From the NCBI RefSeq assembly GCF_007786445.1, contig NZ_VNJI01000004.1:166287-230286 (forward strand): a stretch of 64,000 nucleotides of DNA, given 5' to 3'. Below, piece after piece: positions 8,633 to 18,288 of the stretch. Origin of the DNA: Paenibacillus cremeus. GTDB lineage: Bacteria > Bacillota > Bacilli > Paenibacillales > NBRC-103111. The notes beneath the pieces were generated by a model, which was given only the letters and a program-made list of their open reading frames with translations, did not search any database and had not been told where the DNA came from. Made by a program: the position numbers and the translations under genes. Each line of letters opens with the position of its first letter. The stretch's first letter is position 1.

Positions 8633-10213
8633 TTAACTGCCGGTTTTGAACTCAGAAGGGGAAAGACCGCAATATTTTTTAAAGCACACACTAAAATATT
8701 GCGGATTGCTGTAGCCTACCTCTTCGGCGACCTCATAGGTCTTCTTATCCTGCAGTCTAAGCAACGTCATGGCGGCCCGCATCCGGACTTGAAGCAGGAA
8801 GTCGCTGAAATTGATTTGCTTCTCTTTTTTAAATAAAGCGCTCAAATAAACGGGACTCAAGTGAACCGCATTCGCCACATCGAGCAATGAGAGGCCCTCT
8901 TGCCGATAGTTTTCTTCGATAAAGGCGACGGCTTGAAGGATTGCGCTTTTTCCCTGCTGCTCCCGCTGCCTGTTCACAAGCGATACAAACCGGAGCACGA
9001 TCTGCCGAATGCGCTCGAACATCTCCTGAACGGTCTGGATGTTCTGTATATGCTCATAATGCTCGGGGAAAGCTTCCTCAGGCTCTACGGTATCCTGCAA
9101 CTCTTTGTACAAATACAGAATAATTTCAAGCGCCATAATCCGCATCCGGTGCAGGGAGAAATACGAGCATTTCCTCACGAGCGTCTCCATCGTTTCCACA
9201 ATGCCAAAGGCCTCCTGCTGCAGGCCGAGCTTGACTTTGGTTGTCAGCTCCTTCTCCAAGCTGCTCCATTCAATGACGGCGGTATCGGTAGGAAGCCCGG
9301 TGTCGCCAACCATGAGCACCCGGTTCACACCCATAATATGGCGAAATTCGAGAGCCGAGCGTGCCTCCAAATAAGAAGAAGCAATTTCTCTAGGATTGTG
9401 GTAGCTATTTCCGATCCCGGCCGTGACGGTGGTCTTTAAATATTTCTCAACGTTTGTGCGTATACTTTCCGCAATCCGGTATGTCGTATGCTCTGATTGT
9501 GTGCTGATACTCTCCCGCTCATAACAGATGACCACGGTTTCGTCTTCCAGGGAATCAAATACGATTCCCTCCCCATGCGAGCGGACAATCTCTTCCGCTA
9601 CGTTATGAATGCAGTATTTGAGCATCTCTTTGCCGAATCGGTTCTGGTAATCCGGATAGCTGTAATCATCCGCCTTCAGCAGCACCACCCCGTACCTTGC
9701 CTTAGGCAGAGACAGCTCCAGCATTTCGGCACCGGAGACGATCTCTTCCTCTGTTAAATGGCCCTGTATCAGCTTTTCCAAAAAGCGCTGACGGAGCAGC
9801 GGCATCCCTTCGATCACCTTCTGCTTAATTTCCTGCTCGTATTCGAGCTCTTTCATGGCGAGTAACGCCGTTTCGAGCAATAGCCCATTGTCGATCGGCT
9901 TAAGCAAGTAATCGAATACTTTGAGCTGAAGCGCGCGTTTGGCGAGATCGAATTCGCCGAAGCTGGTCAGCATAATGATTTTCGTTCCCGGAAGCTCTTC
10001 TTTTACTTTCTCTGCGAGCTCAAAGCCGTCCATAAACGGCATGCGAATATCGGTAACGAGAAGATGCGGTTTTTTCTCCAGGGCCAGTTCCAGCCCCTCC
10101 TCCCCATTCGCTGCCGCTCCGATCAGCTCAAACCCCTTCTCCTCCCAAGGAATCGTACGGCTGAGCCCTCTTCGAATGATTCCGTCGTCGTCCACGATGA
10201 GTACTTTATACAT
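8633..10213 (-). CDS. YesN-type response regulator with AraC DNA-binding domain
   Basis: The receiver domain (residues 1-120) has the acidic pocket VDDD at 7-10, phosphoacceptor Asp55 in LLVTDIRMP and the conserved Lys in LLKPID. A middle region of about 280 residues precedes a C-terminal AraC double helix-turn-helix (about 425-522, LLDVANAVHLSPVYLSALFK... and YEVAEEVGYSNPQYFSVCFK). The ATG at 10213 is chosen over the GTG one codon upstream: it overlaps the TGA of the kinase gene by one base, and AAGGAGG sits 7 bp before it, so the pair is translationally coupled. It is the natural candidate to bind the four 39-bp elements between 8.5 and 25.7 kb, one of which lies just past its own stop codon. 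Confidence 0.93.
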   Translation of the reverse strand: MYKVLIVDDDGIIRRGLSRTIPWEEKGFELIGAAANGEEGLELALEKKPHLLVTDIRMPFMDGFELAEKVKEELPGTKIIMLTSFGEFDLAKRALQLKVFDYLLKPIDNGLLLETALLAMKELEYEQEIKQKVIEGMPLLRQRFLEKLIQGHLTEEEIVSGAEMLELSLPKARYGVVLLKADDYSYPDYQNRFGKEMLKYCIHNVAEEIVRSHGEGIVFDSLEDETVVICYERESISTQSEHTTYRIAESIRTNVEKYLKTTVTAGIGNSYHNPREIASSYLEARSALEFRHIMGVNRVLMVGDTGLPTDTAVIEWSSLEKELTTKVKLGLQQEAFGIVETMETLVRKCSYFSLHRMRIMALEIILYLYKELQDTVEPEEAFPEHYEHIQNIQTVQEMFERIRQIVLRFVSLVNRQREQQGKSAILQAVAFIEENYRQEGLSLLDVANAVHLSPVYLSALFKKEKQINFSDFLLQVRMRAAMTLLRLQDKKTYEVAEEVGYSNPQYFSVCFKKYCGLSPSEFKTGS

Positions 10214-12015
10214 CACACAGCCTCCTTATCCGATAGTGAATGGGTCCGGATTCTTACCGTCACTGTAGTGCCTTTGCCATGTTCACTTTCAAAATGCAGC
10301 CCGTACCCGCTTCCGTAGTTCAGCTGAAGCCGTTTATGCACATTCATGATGCCAAAGCCAAGACCTGGGCCTTCCGTGGATCCACCCTTCAGACAGGCGT
10401 TAACGGTGCTCAGCTTCTCGCTCGGCATCCCCGCTCCCGTATCCGCGACCTTAATAACGGCATCCTCCCCGTCCTCGTAACCATAGATACGAATGTGGCC
10501 CTTGCCGCGAATTTCCTTGATGCCGTGGTAAATCGCGTTCTCAATAAGCGGCTGCAGTGTCAGCTTGACAATACTGTACTGCCCGAGCGCTGGGTCCAGA
10601 TCAATCTCATACGTGAAATCGTCGCCATACCGCATTTGTTGAATGTATAAATAATGCCGGATATGATCCATTTCCTGCGCGATCTGAATAATTTCATTCC
10701 CCTGACTGATGCTGATGCGGAAAAATTGCGCTAAGGCTGTAACCATCTCCCCGGCATCCTTCGTTTCCCCCATATCGCAAAGCTGCTTGATCGAATACAA
10801 CGTGTTGTACAAAAAATGCGGCTGGATTTGGAATTGAAGCGCGATCATTTCCGCCATCCTTTTCTTCTCCTGCTCCTCCTCCACCTGGACAAGCAGCACC
10901 TTGATTCGTTCAATCATTTCGCATATTCCCCTGTCGAGGACTCCGATCTCGTGATTCGGCAGCCGGTCGAGCTTAATATCCAAATGGCCCTCCTTAATCC
11001 GGTTGACCTTCCTCGTAAGCTGAATAATGGGCTTCGAAATGAAGTTGGCCAGTACATTGGACAGCAGCGCCGCAACCATGATTAAAATGACCATGACGGT
11101 AAAGGTAACGTATTTGAAGTAGCTAACCTTCTCCAGCAGCTCGCTTTCTGGTACCACCGCGGCCAGCTTCCATTTATTAATGGGGAGCGTGTCATAGATG
11201 ACCAGCAAGTTTTCATCGTGATCACTTTTAATGTATATTTTTCCGGAGGCCTCAGTCGCATGGAGCAGCTTCTTTTGCAGCTCTTCTTCTGGCAGTTCAT
11301 ACTTCGGATCCACATGTCTAAACGACATAAACCCGTCTTCGCTGATCAAGCCAAGATAGCCGTTAGGGCTGATAATCGGATTATTCAAAATTTCTTTGAA
11401 AAATTTTTCCTTAATGTTTAACATGACGATGCCGTTGGCATGCTTCAGGTCTTTACCGTAGAGCTTGTACACACTCACCACCCGCTGTTCATCCTGCTCG
11501 CGGTCCCGGTTCGTAATCGTGTGAAGATTCAGCCATTGATAAACGGATAAGCTTTTTTGGCTCATCTTGTCCTGGTACATGGAGAGCGGAACATCGATTG
11601 TCGTCGCCAGGTCGTTCTTCTTAAATAAGGAAATCTGTCCTGGATGAAAATACATCAGTACGGAATCGATTGTCGGATAGTGGTTGACATATGCCTGATC
11701 GAGCAGCTTGTGAAGCCGGATATGATCCTCAGGCTGCAGCTCGTAGGCTGGTGATTGCGTTGAATTCACAATGGAAGCCAAGTCGGTATCCTTATCAAGC
11801 ACCGTCAAGTCGGATACCACCTCGGTTAGCTTGTCATTTAGAAAGCCCTTGGTTTGCGACACTATATCGAATATGCTGGTGAAGGCATTCTGCTCCAGTT
11901 GCTGCGAAGCGAGTAAATAGGATACCGACTGCGCGGCCAGTACAAAAAGGATAATGATCGGAATGAACAGCTCTAGAATGGTTGATTTTAATGAACGAGA
12001 ACGCCAGCCGCGCAT
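10213..12015 (-). CDS. YesM-type membrane sensor histidine kinase
   Basis: The 600-residue kinase has membrane segments at about 11-36 and 300-325 enclosing an extracellular Cache-like sensor, then HAMP, then the His_kinase domain with phospho-accepting His400 in QPHFLYNTL. The HATPase boxes are LIENAIYHGI, VADTGAGM and GLGFGIMNV. A longer frame exists upstream, but the ATG at 12015 follows AAAGGAGG at a normal distance, and the longer version would run back through the promoter region. It forms an operon with the response regulator (one-base overlap). By family it senses an extracellular signal, probably oligosaccharide bound directly or via a binding protein, and phosphorylates Asp55 of its partner. 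Confidence 0.93.
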   Translation of the reverse strand: MRGWRSRSLKSTILELFIPIIILFVLAAQSVSYLLASQQLEQNAFTSIFDIVSQTKGFLNDKLTEVVSDLTVLDKDTDLASIVNSTQSPAYELQPEDHIRLHKLLDQAYVNHYPTIDSVLMYFHPGQISLFKKNDLATTIDVPLSMYQDKMSQKSLSVYQWLNLHTITNRDREQDEQRVVSVYKLYGKDLKHANGIVMLNIKEKFFKEILNNPIISPNGYLGLISEDGFMSFRHVDPKYELPEEELQKKLLHATEASGKIYIKSDHDENLLVIYDTLPINKWKLAAVVPESELLEKVSYFKYVTFTVMVILIMVAALLSNVLANFISKPIIQLTRKVNRIKEGHLDIKLDRLPNHEIGVLDRGICEMIERIKVLLVQVEEEQEKKRMAEMIALQFQIQPHFLYNTLYSIKQLCDMGETKDAGEMVTALAQFFRISISQGNEIIQIAQEMDHIRHYLYIQQMRYGDDFTYEIDLDPALGQYSIVKLTLQPLIENAIYHGIKEIRGKGHIRIYGYEDGEDAVIKVADTGAGMPSEKLSTVNACLKGGSTEGPGLGFGIMNVHKRLQLNYGSGYGLHFESEHGKGTTVTVRIRTHSLSDKEAV

Positions 12016-12069
12016 CCGGGTTCCTCCTTTCGTTTGACGGTAACCGTTGTCATCGTTGTCTACAACTGG

Positions 12070-12134
12070 ATTATAGTGCGATTCTTCCACGAGCAGAATG
12101 GAATATCTTAACGACATTGTTTGAATTGTTATCA
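12070..12134 (-). promoter_or_regulatory. Shared 39-bp activator element plus -10, copy 2 (kinase/regulator operon)
   Basis: The element at 12096-12134 is nearly identical to copies 1 and 3 and sits exactly 20 bp from a TATAAT -10 (12070-12075, minus strand). Its presence before the kinase gene implies autoregulation of the two-component system. Confidence 0.75.
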
Positions 12135-12225
12135 GAAAAAAAATAGGGTAAGCGCTTTACCTCGCTCTTAATCTCATTATAGTGGTGCTGTTGAATTGTG
12201 TATAATACATAAAACCATATAATAT

Positions 12226-12241
12226 ATAGATTTAAGTATAT
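12226..12241. promoter_or_regulatory. LysR-type box resembling those of the gene at 25915
   Basis: ATAGATTTAAGTATAT differs at one base from the box ATAGATTTAAGTCTAT at 25815-25830 in front of the LysR gene. It lies about 90 bp upstream of the two-component element. The rest of the 12135-12357 gap is AT-rich near 12180-12250, with TATAAT-like strings and no credible ORF. Confidence 0.35.
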
Positions 12242-12357
12242 ATGTAGAGTGATTCAGCCTAAAATGCGTCTTTCGAAGCAGCCAGGATCAGCTATAGTAG
12301 TTCCCGTGACCGGACTTCACCGGCTAGAAGATGCGCGCTTCTGGGCGCACCGCTAAT

Positions 12358-12389
12358 AAAAAAGAAAGGGGCAAAAAATTGCCCCTTTC
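12358..12389 (-). terminator. Strong terminator of the SLH gene at 12395
   Basis: On the minus strand GAAAGGGGCAA pairs perfectly with TTGCCCCTTTC over a TTTT loop and is followed by TTTTTT. It lies 5 bp past the stop codon. Confidence 0.93.
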
Positions 12390-12394
12390 CATTG

Positions 12395-15300
12395 TTACCG
12401 CTTAAGCTGATTCAACAAAGAGTTAATGTCCGGATTCAATTCAAGAACTCTTAGAATAAGAGTTAGTGATTCTGCTTTCGTAGAAGAAGCGTCAGGAGCA
12501 AAGGTACTTGCATCACGCCCCTGTACTAAACCAGCCTCGAAAGCCGCCTGAATTTGGGCCGCGTTCCAAGAACCGCTAATATCCGTTAATGCTCCACGGC
12601 TATCCTTCTTAACTTCATTTACATTTACTACTCTGCTGATGATCGCGATGATTTCTGCACGAGTAATCGTCTTGTCAGGCTGGAACGTTCCGTCTTCGTA
12701 CCCATTAATAATACCGCGGGAAGCAAGGGCTTTGATAGCTTCGTTAGCCCAGAAACGGCCATCTACGTCAGAAAATACTGATTTGCTTGAAGCAGGTTCT
12801 GTGTAAACGTTAAATACCTTTGAAATGAGTGTTGCAAATTCAGCACGAGTAATACTAGCATCCGGATGGAAGCTTCCATCTTCATAGCCCGTAACGATAC
12901 CAAGCTTCACAAACAGGTTAACGGTATCTTTACTCCAGTGATTTGCAGTATCAGAGAGATTGTTTGCAGCTGAACTGGCGTTAGCTTGGGTAATTCTATC
13001 TTTCAAGAACGAGACAACCTGAGTATTATTCACATTATTAGTAAAAATATGTTTTTCTGATGCTTGTTTTCCATCTCCTGTCGTTGCTTTTGGTGCTTGT
13101 GTTTCTGTTGCTGTTGGTTCTGGCGTAACCGGTGCTGGCGAAGAACCGCTTGAACTTGAACTTCCTCCGCCATTACGTATGACATTGACTGAATAGGTTT
13201 GAATTGTACCATCCTGTGCCGTCACAAGCACCATAATCAGGTTGCTTCCTACGTTCAGATCAATACCCTGTGAAATGGAACCCGTAGGTAATGCAACTCC
13301 ATTTACTTTCATGGAGGCGTTGGCATCATATACGGCCGCTGTCACATTGACGCTGCTCACATAGTAGGATACGGTTGCCGTGTAGTTCGTCGTTCCGGAA
13401 GCAAACGCTGGGCTCAGCGGAACATTCACCACAGAAAGATTGCTCAGATTCGCGTAGTTGCTCTGACGTGTGACATTGATTGTATATGGTTGTGTTGTAC
13501 CATCCTGCGCTGTCACAAGCACTGTAATCGTGTTGTTTCCTACGTTCAGGGCAATCGCCTGAGAAATCGAACCCGTTGGTAATGCCGTTCCATTCACTTT
13601 CATAGTCGCGTTGGTATCATAAACTGCCGCCGTCACCGTGACGCTGCTTACATTGTTAGCCACGGTTGCCGTGTAGTTCGTCGTTCCGGAGGCAAACGCT
13701 GGGCTCAGCGCACCATTTGACAGCGAAAGATTGCTCAGACTCGCGTTTTTGTTACCTTGACGTGTGACATTGACTGTATAAACTTTAGAAGTCCCATCCT
13801 GCGCCGTTACAAGCACTGTAATCAGGTTGCTTCCAACGTTCAGGTTAATCGCCTGAGAATTTGAACCCGAAGGTAAAGTAACCCCATTGACTTTCATGAT
13901 GGCGTTGACATCATAGACAGCCGCCGTTACTGCGGTGCTGCTAACATTGTTCGCGACGGTTGCCGTGTAGTTCGTCGTTCCGGAGGCAAACACTGGACTC
14001 AGCGGAACACTCGACAACGAAAGACTGCTTAAATTCGCGTTGCTGCTATCCGGAAGGGTGGTTACACCGTATTGAGCTATATTTTTAGAATTGATGCTGC
14101 GTATAGCTGTGGATTTATTAGCCAAAATATTGATACCTTGTGCGTATACATCGGTTGCATTGATTATTGTAATCGCACTATTCACAATTTTGCTGCCGTA
14201 CTGCTGAAGTACATTGTATTGAGGGTCAATCGTTCCGCTTCCGATTATGGAAGCATCATACATAGCATTTCCAATATTAATGAGCGAAGCAAAAGACAAT
14301 CCCTTGTCCGTTTGGATCATCGGGTAACGAGCTGCAATGGCCGCATCTTGTGTCGGATAGCTGCTAAAATCAAAATTAGTGAAAGCTTTTAAAACAGCTC
14401 CAGCATCCAATTGCAGGGTTACATTATTTTTTAAGAACAACGCACCTGTAACAAAGGTTCCAGCCAGAATCTGAACGATACCGTTTGCAGGAGCAGCATT
14501 GATAGCATTTTGGATAGCTTGTGTATTGTCTGCCGCAGCTGTAGATGCACCATAATTAAGAATATTAACGGTTGCTGCTGTAAATTTAGTGTTAGCAAGA
14601 GCATATTTTGATAATGGAGACTCAACGCCGTTTCTTACGGTTGTAACAAACACGCTGTACGCCGTTTTTGCAGCTAATCCTTTCAATTGGACACTGTTTG
14701 TGTTTGTTGAAACAGGTGCGACAGCTTTTAAAGCATAAACAGAATAGCTGCTATTCGCTCCATCCTGCAATATATAATTGGTTACTGCCTTTGTGTAGCT
14801 ATTTCCGTCAGTCAGCTTTCGATAATATACATTGTAAGTATCTCCAGCTTGATAGTCTGCAGGCTTATCCCATACCAGATCAATCGTTGTTGCTGTTCTT
14901 GCAGCCGTCGGCTGATAAACATTAATTGGAGGCAATGGCTTAGAAGTATCCATTTGCATCAAGAAATTTTTTGTTTCGGTTCCGCTTGAAATACCATCGT
15001 TGCCAATAGCATAAGTTGTTAAAGTGTATTGTCCGTTAACGATCTTGGATAATGCCAGGTCAGTTAATGTAACAACATAGTTTCCGTTAGCCGACAAGAT
15101 AGCTTCAACACTTTGCTTGCTTGCAGAAACACCTGAATTAGTCAGGTACATTCCGTTCGGATCTTGGATGGTTACGTAAACACCTGCCAATTGTTTGCCT
15201 TGAGCCGGAGCTGCCATGACTTCAATGTTCTTTAAATCGTTGGGGCTGTTCAGTACACGTCTTTTGATATAGACCTGCATAAACTTATCGTCCATACGCG

Positions 15301-17986
15301 ATGGTATATTACTTAGGTTGGAAACTGGCGAGACGATGGTTGCAGAAGGAGCCTGATCAGAATATACTACTACATTGCCTGTTGTTCTTGGGTCAATTGG
15401 GCTGTATGCCGGCATTTGATTGGCAAAATTCGCAGAACCCCAATAGAAATGATCAACCTTTGCAATTAGATTTGTAGAATGGATAAAGTCTCCGTCAGTG
15501 AATAACGCTTGATTTTCATCATACCCTGCTGTTTCGTATGCAGAACTATTTTCAAACTTCATGTTTTTAATGGTCAAATTTTTTAATGTTTTGCTTAAAT
15601 TGTTCAAATTGGTCAAATTACTGTAATCGTTATTATTAATTTTACTATCTGATATTGAAGAACCACGCAACAAATAGGAAGCTCCGTTAAACCCATGCGT
15701 TTGACCTGCATAATTAAAGTTTGTTACTACATTGTCCATGATATTGATATCATGCATATTGTTTCCGCTTCGGTTAAACCAAGGCACCAACTTTGTTGCT
15801 TTGGGATCTCCACCTTGGTTTGGTGTTCCGGATTTCCCGCCCGTCGTTGTAGCAAAGGTGTTATAGTTGGCATCACGGGTGTTTCCATAGCCTCCGCCTT
15901 GAATGGCAAACGTTTGGGTATTGTATTTATATCCCCTTGGATCGGTTTGAATTTCAAACAATTCAAAAGGCCTGTCATAAATATTGCCAATAAAATTAAC
16001 GTTATATACCTCTGCATCGTCCTTAGGCGTGATGGATATAGCAACCAGCGCGTCAAGGCAATCGTTATTCTTGAACGTAATATCGTGAATACTAACATTA
16101 TTGGACTCTGTACCAATTCTTGTGGGTGTATTGGCTTCAGCAATAAGAACACTGTTCTGGGCTGTTACATAAGCCGTTGGCCCAGCATACAATTGATAAG
16201 TTCTGTTAAGATATTGATCCGGGACATTGTATGGCGTTAAGTTGGGGTCTTGTACTCTTGAATTATCATCGCCTATTGTAGTGTAAAGCCGTCCTCCACT
16301 GTTTGCAGTTCCTTTCATAACGAATCCGTCATCTGAACCATAGTAATAAGCTTTGTCGATTAATACATTCGTGCTGCTGTCAATATCAAAACCGTCTGTA
16401 CTGTTCATAGGCCATTCATCTGTAATTTTAACGCCTGTAATATTGAGCTTATCCACTCTAAGAGGATGAACGGTCCAAGCCGGTGAATTTCTTAAATATA
16501 CGTCGTTAACCGTAATGTTGGTACTATCTTGGATGCGTAAAGTCTCAATGGGCTTGCCATCGTCTTGCGGACCGTTATAGCCTGCAGCGTTACCTGCCCC
16601 ATGATCAAATCTTGCCGTAAAACCATTGGCATTGATCGTTCCGTGGCCGAACAACTTTACATTATTGGCTTTACTAATATAAATTTGACGGCTATAGCTC
16701 ATCACTTCGCCATAGTCGGTTCCCCACTCAAAATATCTGTCAGTAGGACTTGTAATGGATGATGCAGGCAATTTATCCGGCGGATAATCCGCTCGATCGC
16801 CTGTTCCTAAGATCAGAGCTCCGTTATCCAAATAGACGGATGTATTATTGGTTGGTAAAACGAGTGCTCCTGATAAATAAACACCGTTTGGTACATAAAG
16901 TGTTTTTCCGACAAAGCTTGGATTAGCAAAAATGGCATTTAACTTATCCGTAACCTTGGTTGCACCTGTCTGGTCAATTGTTGGGTCGATGTTCATGATG
17001 TTAATCACTTGATTTCCGTCAACAACAGGCTTATTGGTTTCCAAATCTTCAATAAACAGATGGAAGTAAGCATATTTCTTTAAGTTATACTTAGGGTCTG
17101 AATTTGCAGGCAAAGTGTTATTTAAGGGTACATTCGTTGTTACGTTAATAACTACGTTTCTTGCCAATTCCGTATGAGCAGAATTATCCACATCAAAGGT
17201 TAACGTGTTTCCTGAGTACGTAACGTTTTTGACAATCCTTTCCGGTCTAACTAAAGCACTGGTAATTGTATCATTTGTTGTGATAACAACATGAGCCTGC
17301 GAATTTGCAGGAGTGGCTACACGAGCAACATGATATTTCGCAGAGTTTGGTCCGGTGTCGTAATCGCCTTCATTGTGACGAGTATAGCTATCATTGTTGC
17401 CTTCAACAAATACGGAAGTCCCGTTCACTGTTAAATCGGTATAGTCTTTACTTGGTTGAGCAAATGCGCTTAACGGATAAATTTCCATAGATCCTGTTTT
17501 TAAAGACGGTACGTTTAAGCTAATATTAGATGTAATGTCCGCAGATGAATTAGCATCTTTCATGGTGAAACCCGAGTCATCATAACCAACAGCATGCACG
17601 GTATAATTTCCAGCTTCCATTGTCATAGAAACGGCTCGCGGTATGTCAAGCGAAGCTCTGTAGGTTGCTGAAAACACTGCACTTAAATCAGATATTTTTG
17701 TAAAGCTCTCGTCGGGCAAAACAAACAATCCACTTTGAGCATCATAATATTTACCGTTTGGTCCTTTTAAAGAAACCGCAATTCCTTGAACTGCCGATAA
17801 TTCACTGTTTTTATCTACATCAATCATAATGCTGAATAAGCTTCTTGTTATATATGCACTTGAGTTTACAACTTTCATAGGACTGCCGCCAGCTGCAAAA
17901 ACATTAAAGCTAAAACACTGAATTATCATTGTAAGCGTAAACACTATGGCAAATAGCTTTCTACACTTTTTCAAGATTGAATCCAT
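12395..17986 (-). CDS. SLH-anchored GH28-type surface protein with C-terminal SLH repeats (1,863 aa)
   Basis: A signal peptide (ending near VFA-AGG) leads to N-terminal beta domains. A GH28 pectinase-like beta-helix follows at about residues 340-800, with motifs NSTDGFDIDSS and GSDDGFVMKG matching the family's catalytic aspartates; the GHG motif is not evident. After fibronectin-like regions (about 870-1120) comes the N-terminal half of a second GH28-type helix (about 1135-1310) that stops before its catalytic part. Three cadherin-like beta repeats (about 1312-1600), a Ser/Pro/Thr linker and three SLH repeats (about 1673-1863) end the protein. The ATG at 17986 lies one base from its GGAG site; the TTG at 17974 gives a more typical MKKCRKLF signal start and may be the true one. 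It sounds AT-richer than its neighbours. Expected to act on a galacturonan-like polymer at the surface; specificity is inferred only. Confidence 0.88.
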   Translation of the reverse strand: MDSILKKCRKLFAIVFTLTMIIQCFSFNVFAAGGSPMKVVNSSAYITRSLFSIMIDVDKNSELSAVQGIAVSLKGPNGKYYDAQSGLFVLPDESFTKISDLSAVFSATYRASLDIPRAVSMTMEAGNYTVHAVGYDDSGFTMKDANSSADITSNISLNVPSLKTGSMEIYPLSAFAQPSKDYTDLTVNGTSVFVEGNNDSYTRHNEGDYDTGPNSAKYHVARVATPANSQAHVVITTNDTITSALVRPERIVKNVTYSGNTLTFDVDNSAHTELARNVVINVTTNVPLNNTLPANSDPKYNLKKYAYFHLFIEDLETNKPVVDGNQVINIMNIDPTIDQTGATKVTDKLNAIFANPSFVGKTLYVPNGVYLSGALVLPTNNTSVYLDNGALILGTGDRADYPPDKLPASSITSPTDRYFEWGTDYGEVMSYSRQIYISKANNVKLFGHGTINANGFTARFDHGAGNAAGYNGPQDDGKPIETLRIQDSTNITVNDVYLRNSPAWTVHPLRVDKLNITGVKITDEWPMNSTDGFDIDSSTNVLIDKAYYYGSDDGFVMKGTANSGGRLYTTIGDDNSRVQDPNLTPYNVPDQYLNRTYQLYAGPTAYVTAQNSVLIAEANTPTRIGTESNNVSIHDITFKNNDCLDALVAISITPKDDAEVYNVNFIGNIYDRPFELFEIQTDPRGYKYNTQTFAIQGGGYGNTRDANYNTFATTTGGKSGTPNQGGDPKATKLVPWFNRSGNNMHDINIMDNVVTNFNYAGQTHGFNGASYLLRGSSISDSKINNNDYSNLTNLNNLSKTLKNLTIKNMKFENSSAYETAGYDENQALFTDGDFIHSTNLIAKVDHFYWGSANFANQMPAYSPIDPRTTGNVVVYSDQAPSATIVSPVSNLSNIPSRMDDKFMQVYIKRRVLNSPNDLKNIEVMAAPAQGKQLAGVYVTIQDPNGMYLTNSGVSASKQSVEAILSANGNYVVTLTDLALSKIVNGQYTLTTYAIGNDGISSGTETKNFLMQMDTSKPLPPINVYQPTAARTATTIDLVWDKPADYQAGDTYNVYYRKLTDGNSYTKAVTNYILQDGANSSYSVYALKAVAPVSTNTNSVQLKGLAAKTAYSVFVTTVRNGVESPLSKYALANTKFTAATVNILNYGASTAAADNTQAIQNAINAAPANGIVQILAGTFVTGALFLKNNVTLQLDAGAVLKAFTNFDFSSYPTQDAAIAARYPMIQTDKGLSFASLINIGNAMYDASIIGSGTIDPQYNVLQQYGSKIVNSAITIINATDVYAQGINILANKSTAIRSINSKNIAQYGVTTLPDSSNANLSSLSLSSVPLSPVFASGTTNYTATVANNVSSTAVTAAVYDVNAIMKVNGVTLPSGSNSQAINLNVGSNLITVLVTAQDGTSKVYTVNVTRQGNKNASLSNLSLSNGALSPAFASGTTNYTATVANNVSSVTVTAAVYDTNATMKVNGTALPTGSISQAIALNVGNNTITVLVTAQDGTTQPYTINVTRQSNYANLSNLSVVNVPLSPAFASGTTNYTATVSYYVSSVNVTAAVYDANASMKVNGVALPTGSISQGIDLNVGSNLIMVLVTAQDGTIQTYSVNVIRNGGGSSSSSGSSPAPVTPEPTATETQAPKATTGDGKQASEKHIFTNNVNNTQVVSFLKDRITQANASSAANNLSDTANHWSKDTVNLFVKLGIVTGYEDGSFHPDASITRAEFATLISKVFNVYTEPASSKSVFSDVDGRFWANEAIKALASRGIINGYEDGTFQPDKTITRAEIIAIISRVVNVNEVKKDSRGALTDISGSWNAAQIQAAFEAGLVQGRDASTFAPDASSTKAESLTLILRVLELNPDINSLLNQLKR
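13170..14050 (-). repeat. Three tandem 291-294-bp repeats coding cadherin-like beta domains
   Basis: The marker string TGCCGTGTAGTTCGTCGTTC recurs at 13376, 13667 and 13961 (periods 291 and 294 bp). Each unit codes about 97 residues with ASGTTNYTATV and VLVTAQDGT. High DNA similarity suggests recent duplication or gene conversion. Confidence 0.9.
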
Positions 17987-18117
17987 CTCCTTCTAAATCA
18001 TTTATTGAAAGACAGATGACTAGCTATCCGAAATACATCTCCTAAAGTTCAACTTATGTCCACTCCTTTCTTTAGGATGAATACCCAGAAATGTACATCT
18101 AGTCTTTCTTATCTTTC

Positions 18118-18182
18118 TATATATCACAGTGAAAACAAGGTCTGAATAAAGGCTGTTAACATGTTCGTTTGACTTTTTAATA
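18118..18182 (-). promoter_or_regulatory. Shared activator element plus -10, diverged copy 4 (SLH gene at 12395)
   Basis: The 39 bases at 18144-18182 align without gaps to the other three copies, keeping GAAT, TTAAC, GTTTGA and TTTTTA at the same positions (about two thirds identical). A TATATA -10 on the minus strand at 18118-18123 is again exactly 20 bp away. The rest of the 17987-18288 gap is a 5-prime leader of about 125 nt and the terminator of the upstream gene. Confidence 0.55.
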
Positions 18183-18217
18183 TTTCCATAATTGGGGACT
18201 AAAGAAGTATTCTCCAC

Positions 18218-18253
18218 AAAAAAACAGGGCCTGCGACAGTTGTCGCCGACCCC
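18218..18253 (-). terminator. Terminator of the SLH gene at 18289
   Basis: On the minus strand GCGACA-ac-TGTCGC, with an outer GGG/CCC, is followed by TGTTTTTTT. It lies 35 bp beyond the stop codon. Confidence 0.85.
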
Positions 18254-18288
18254 GGAAGTACTGGTTTTAGCTGCTTGGCCGTGCTGCA

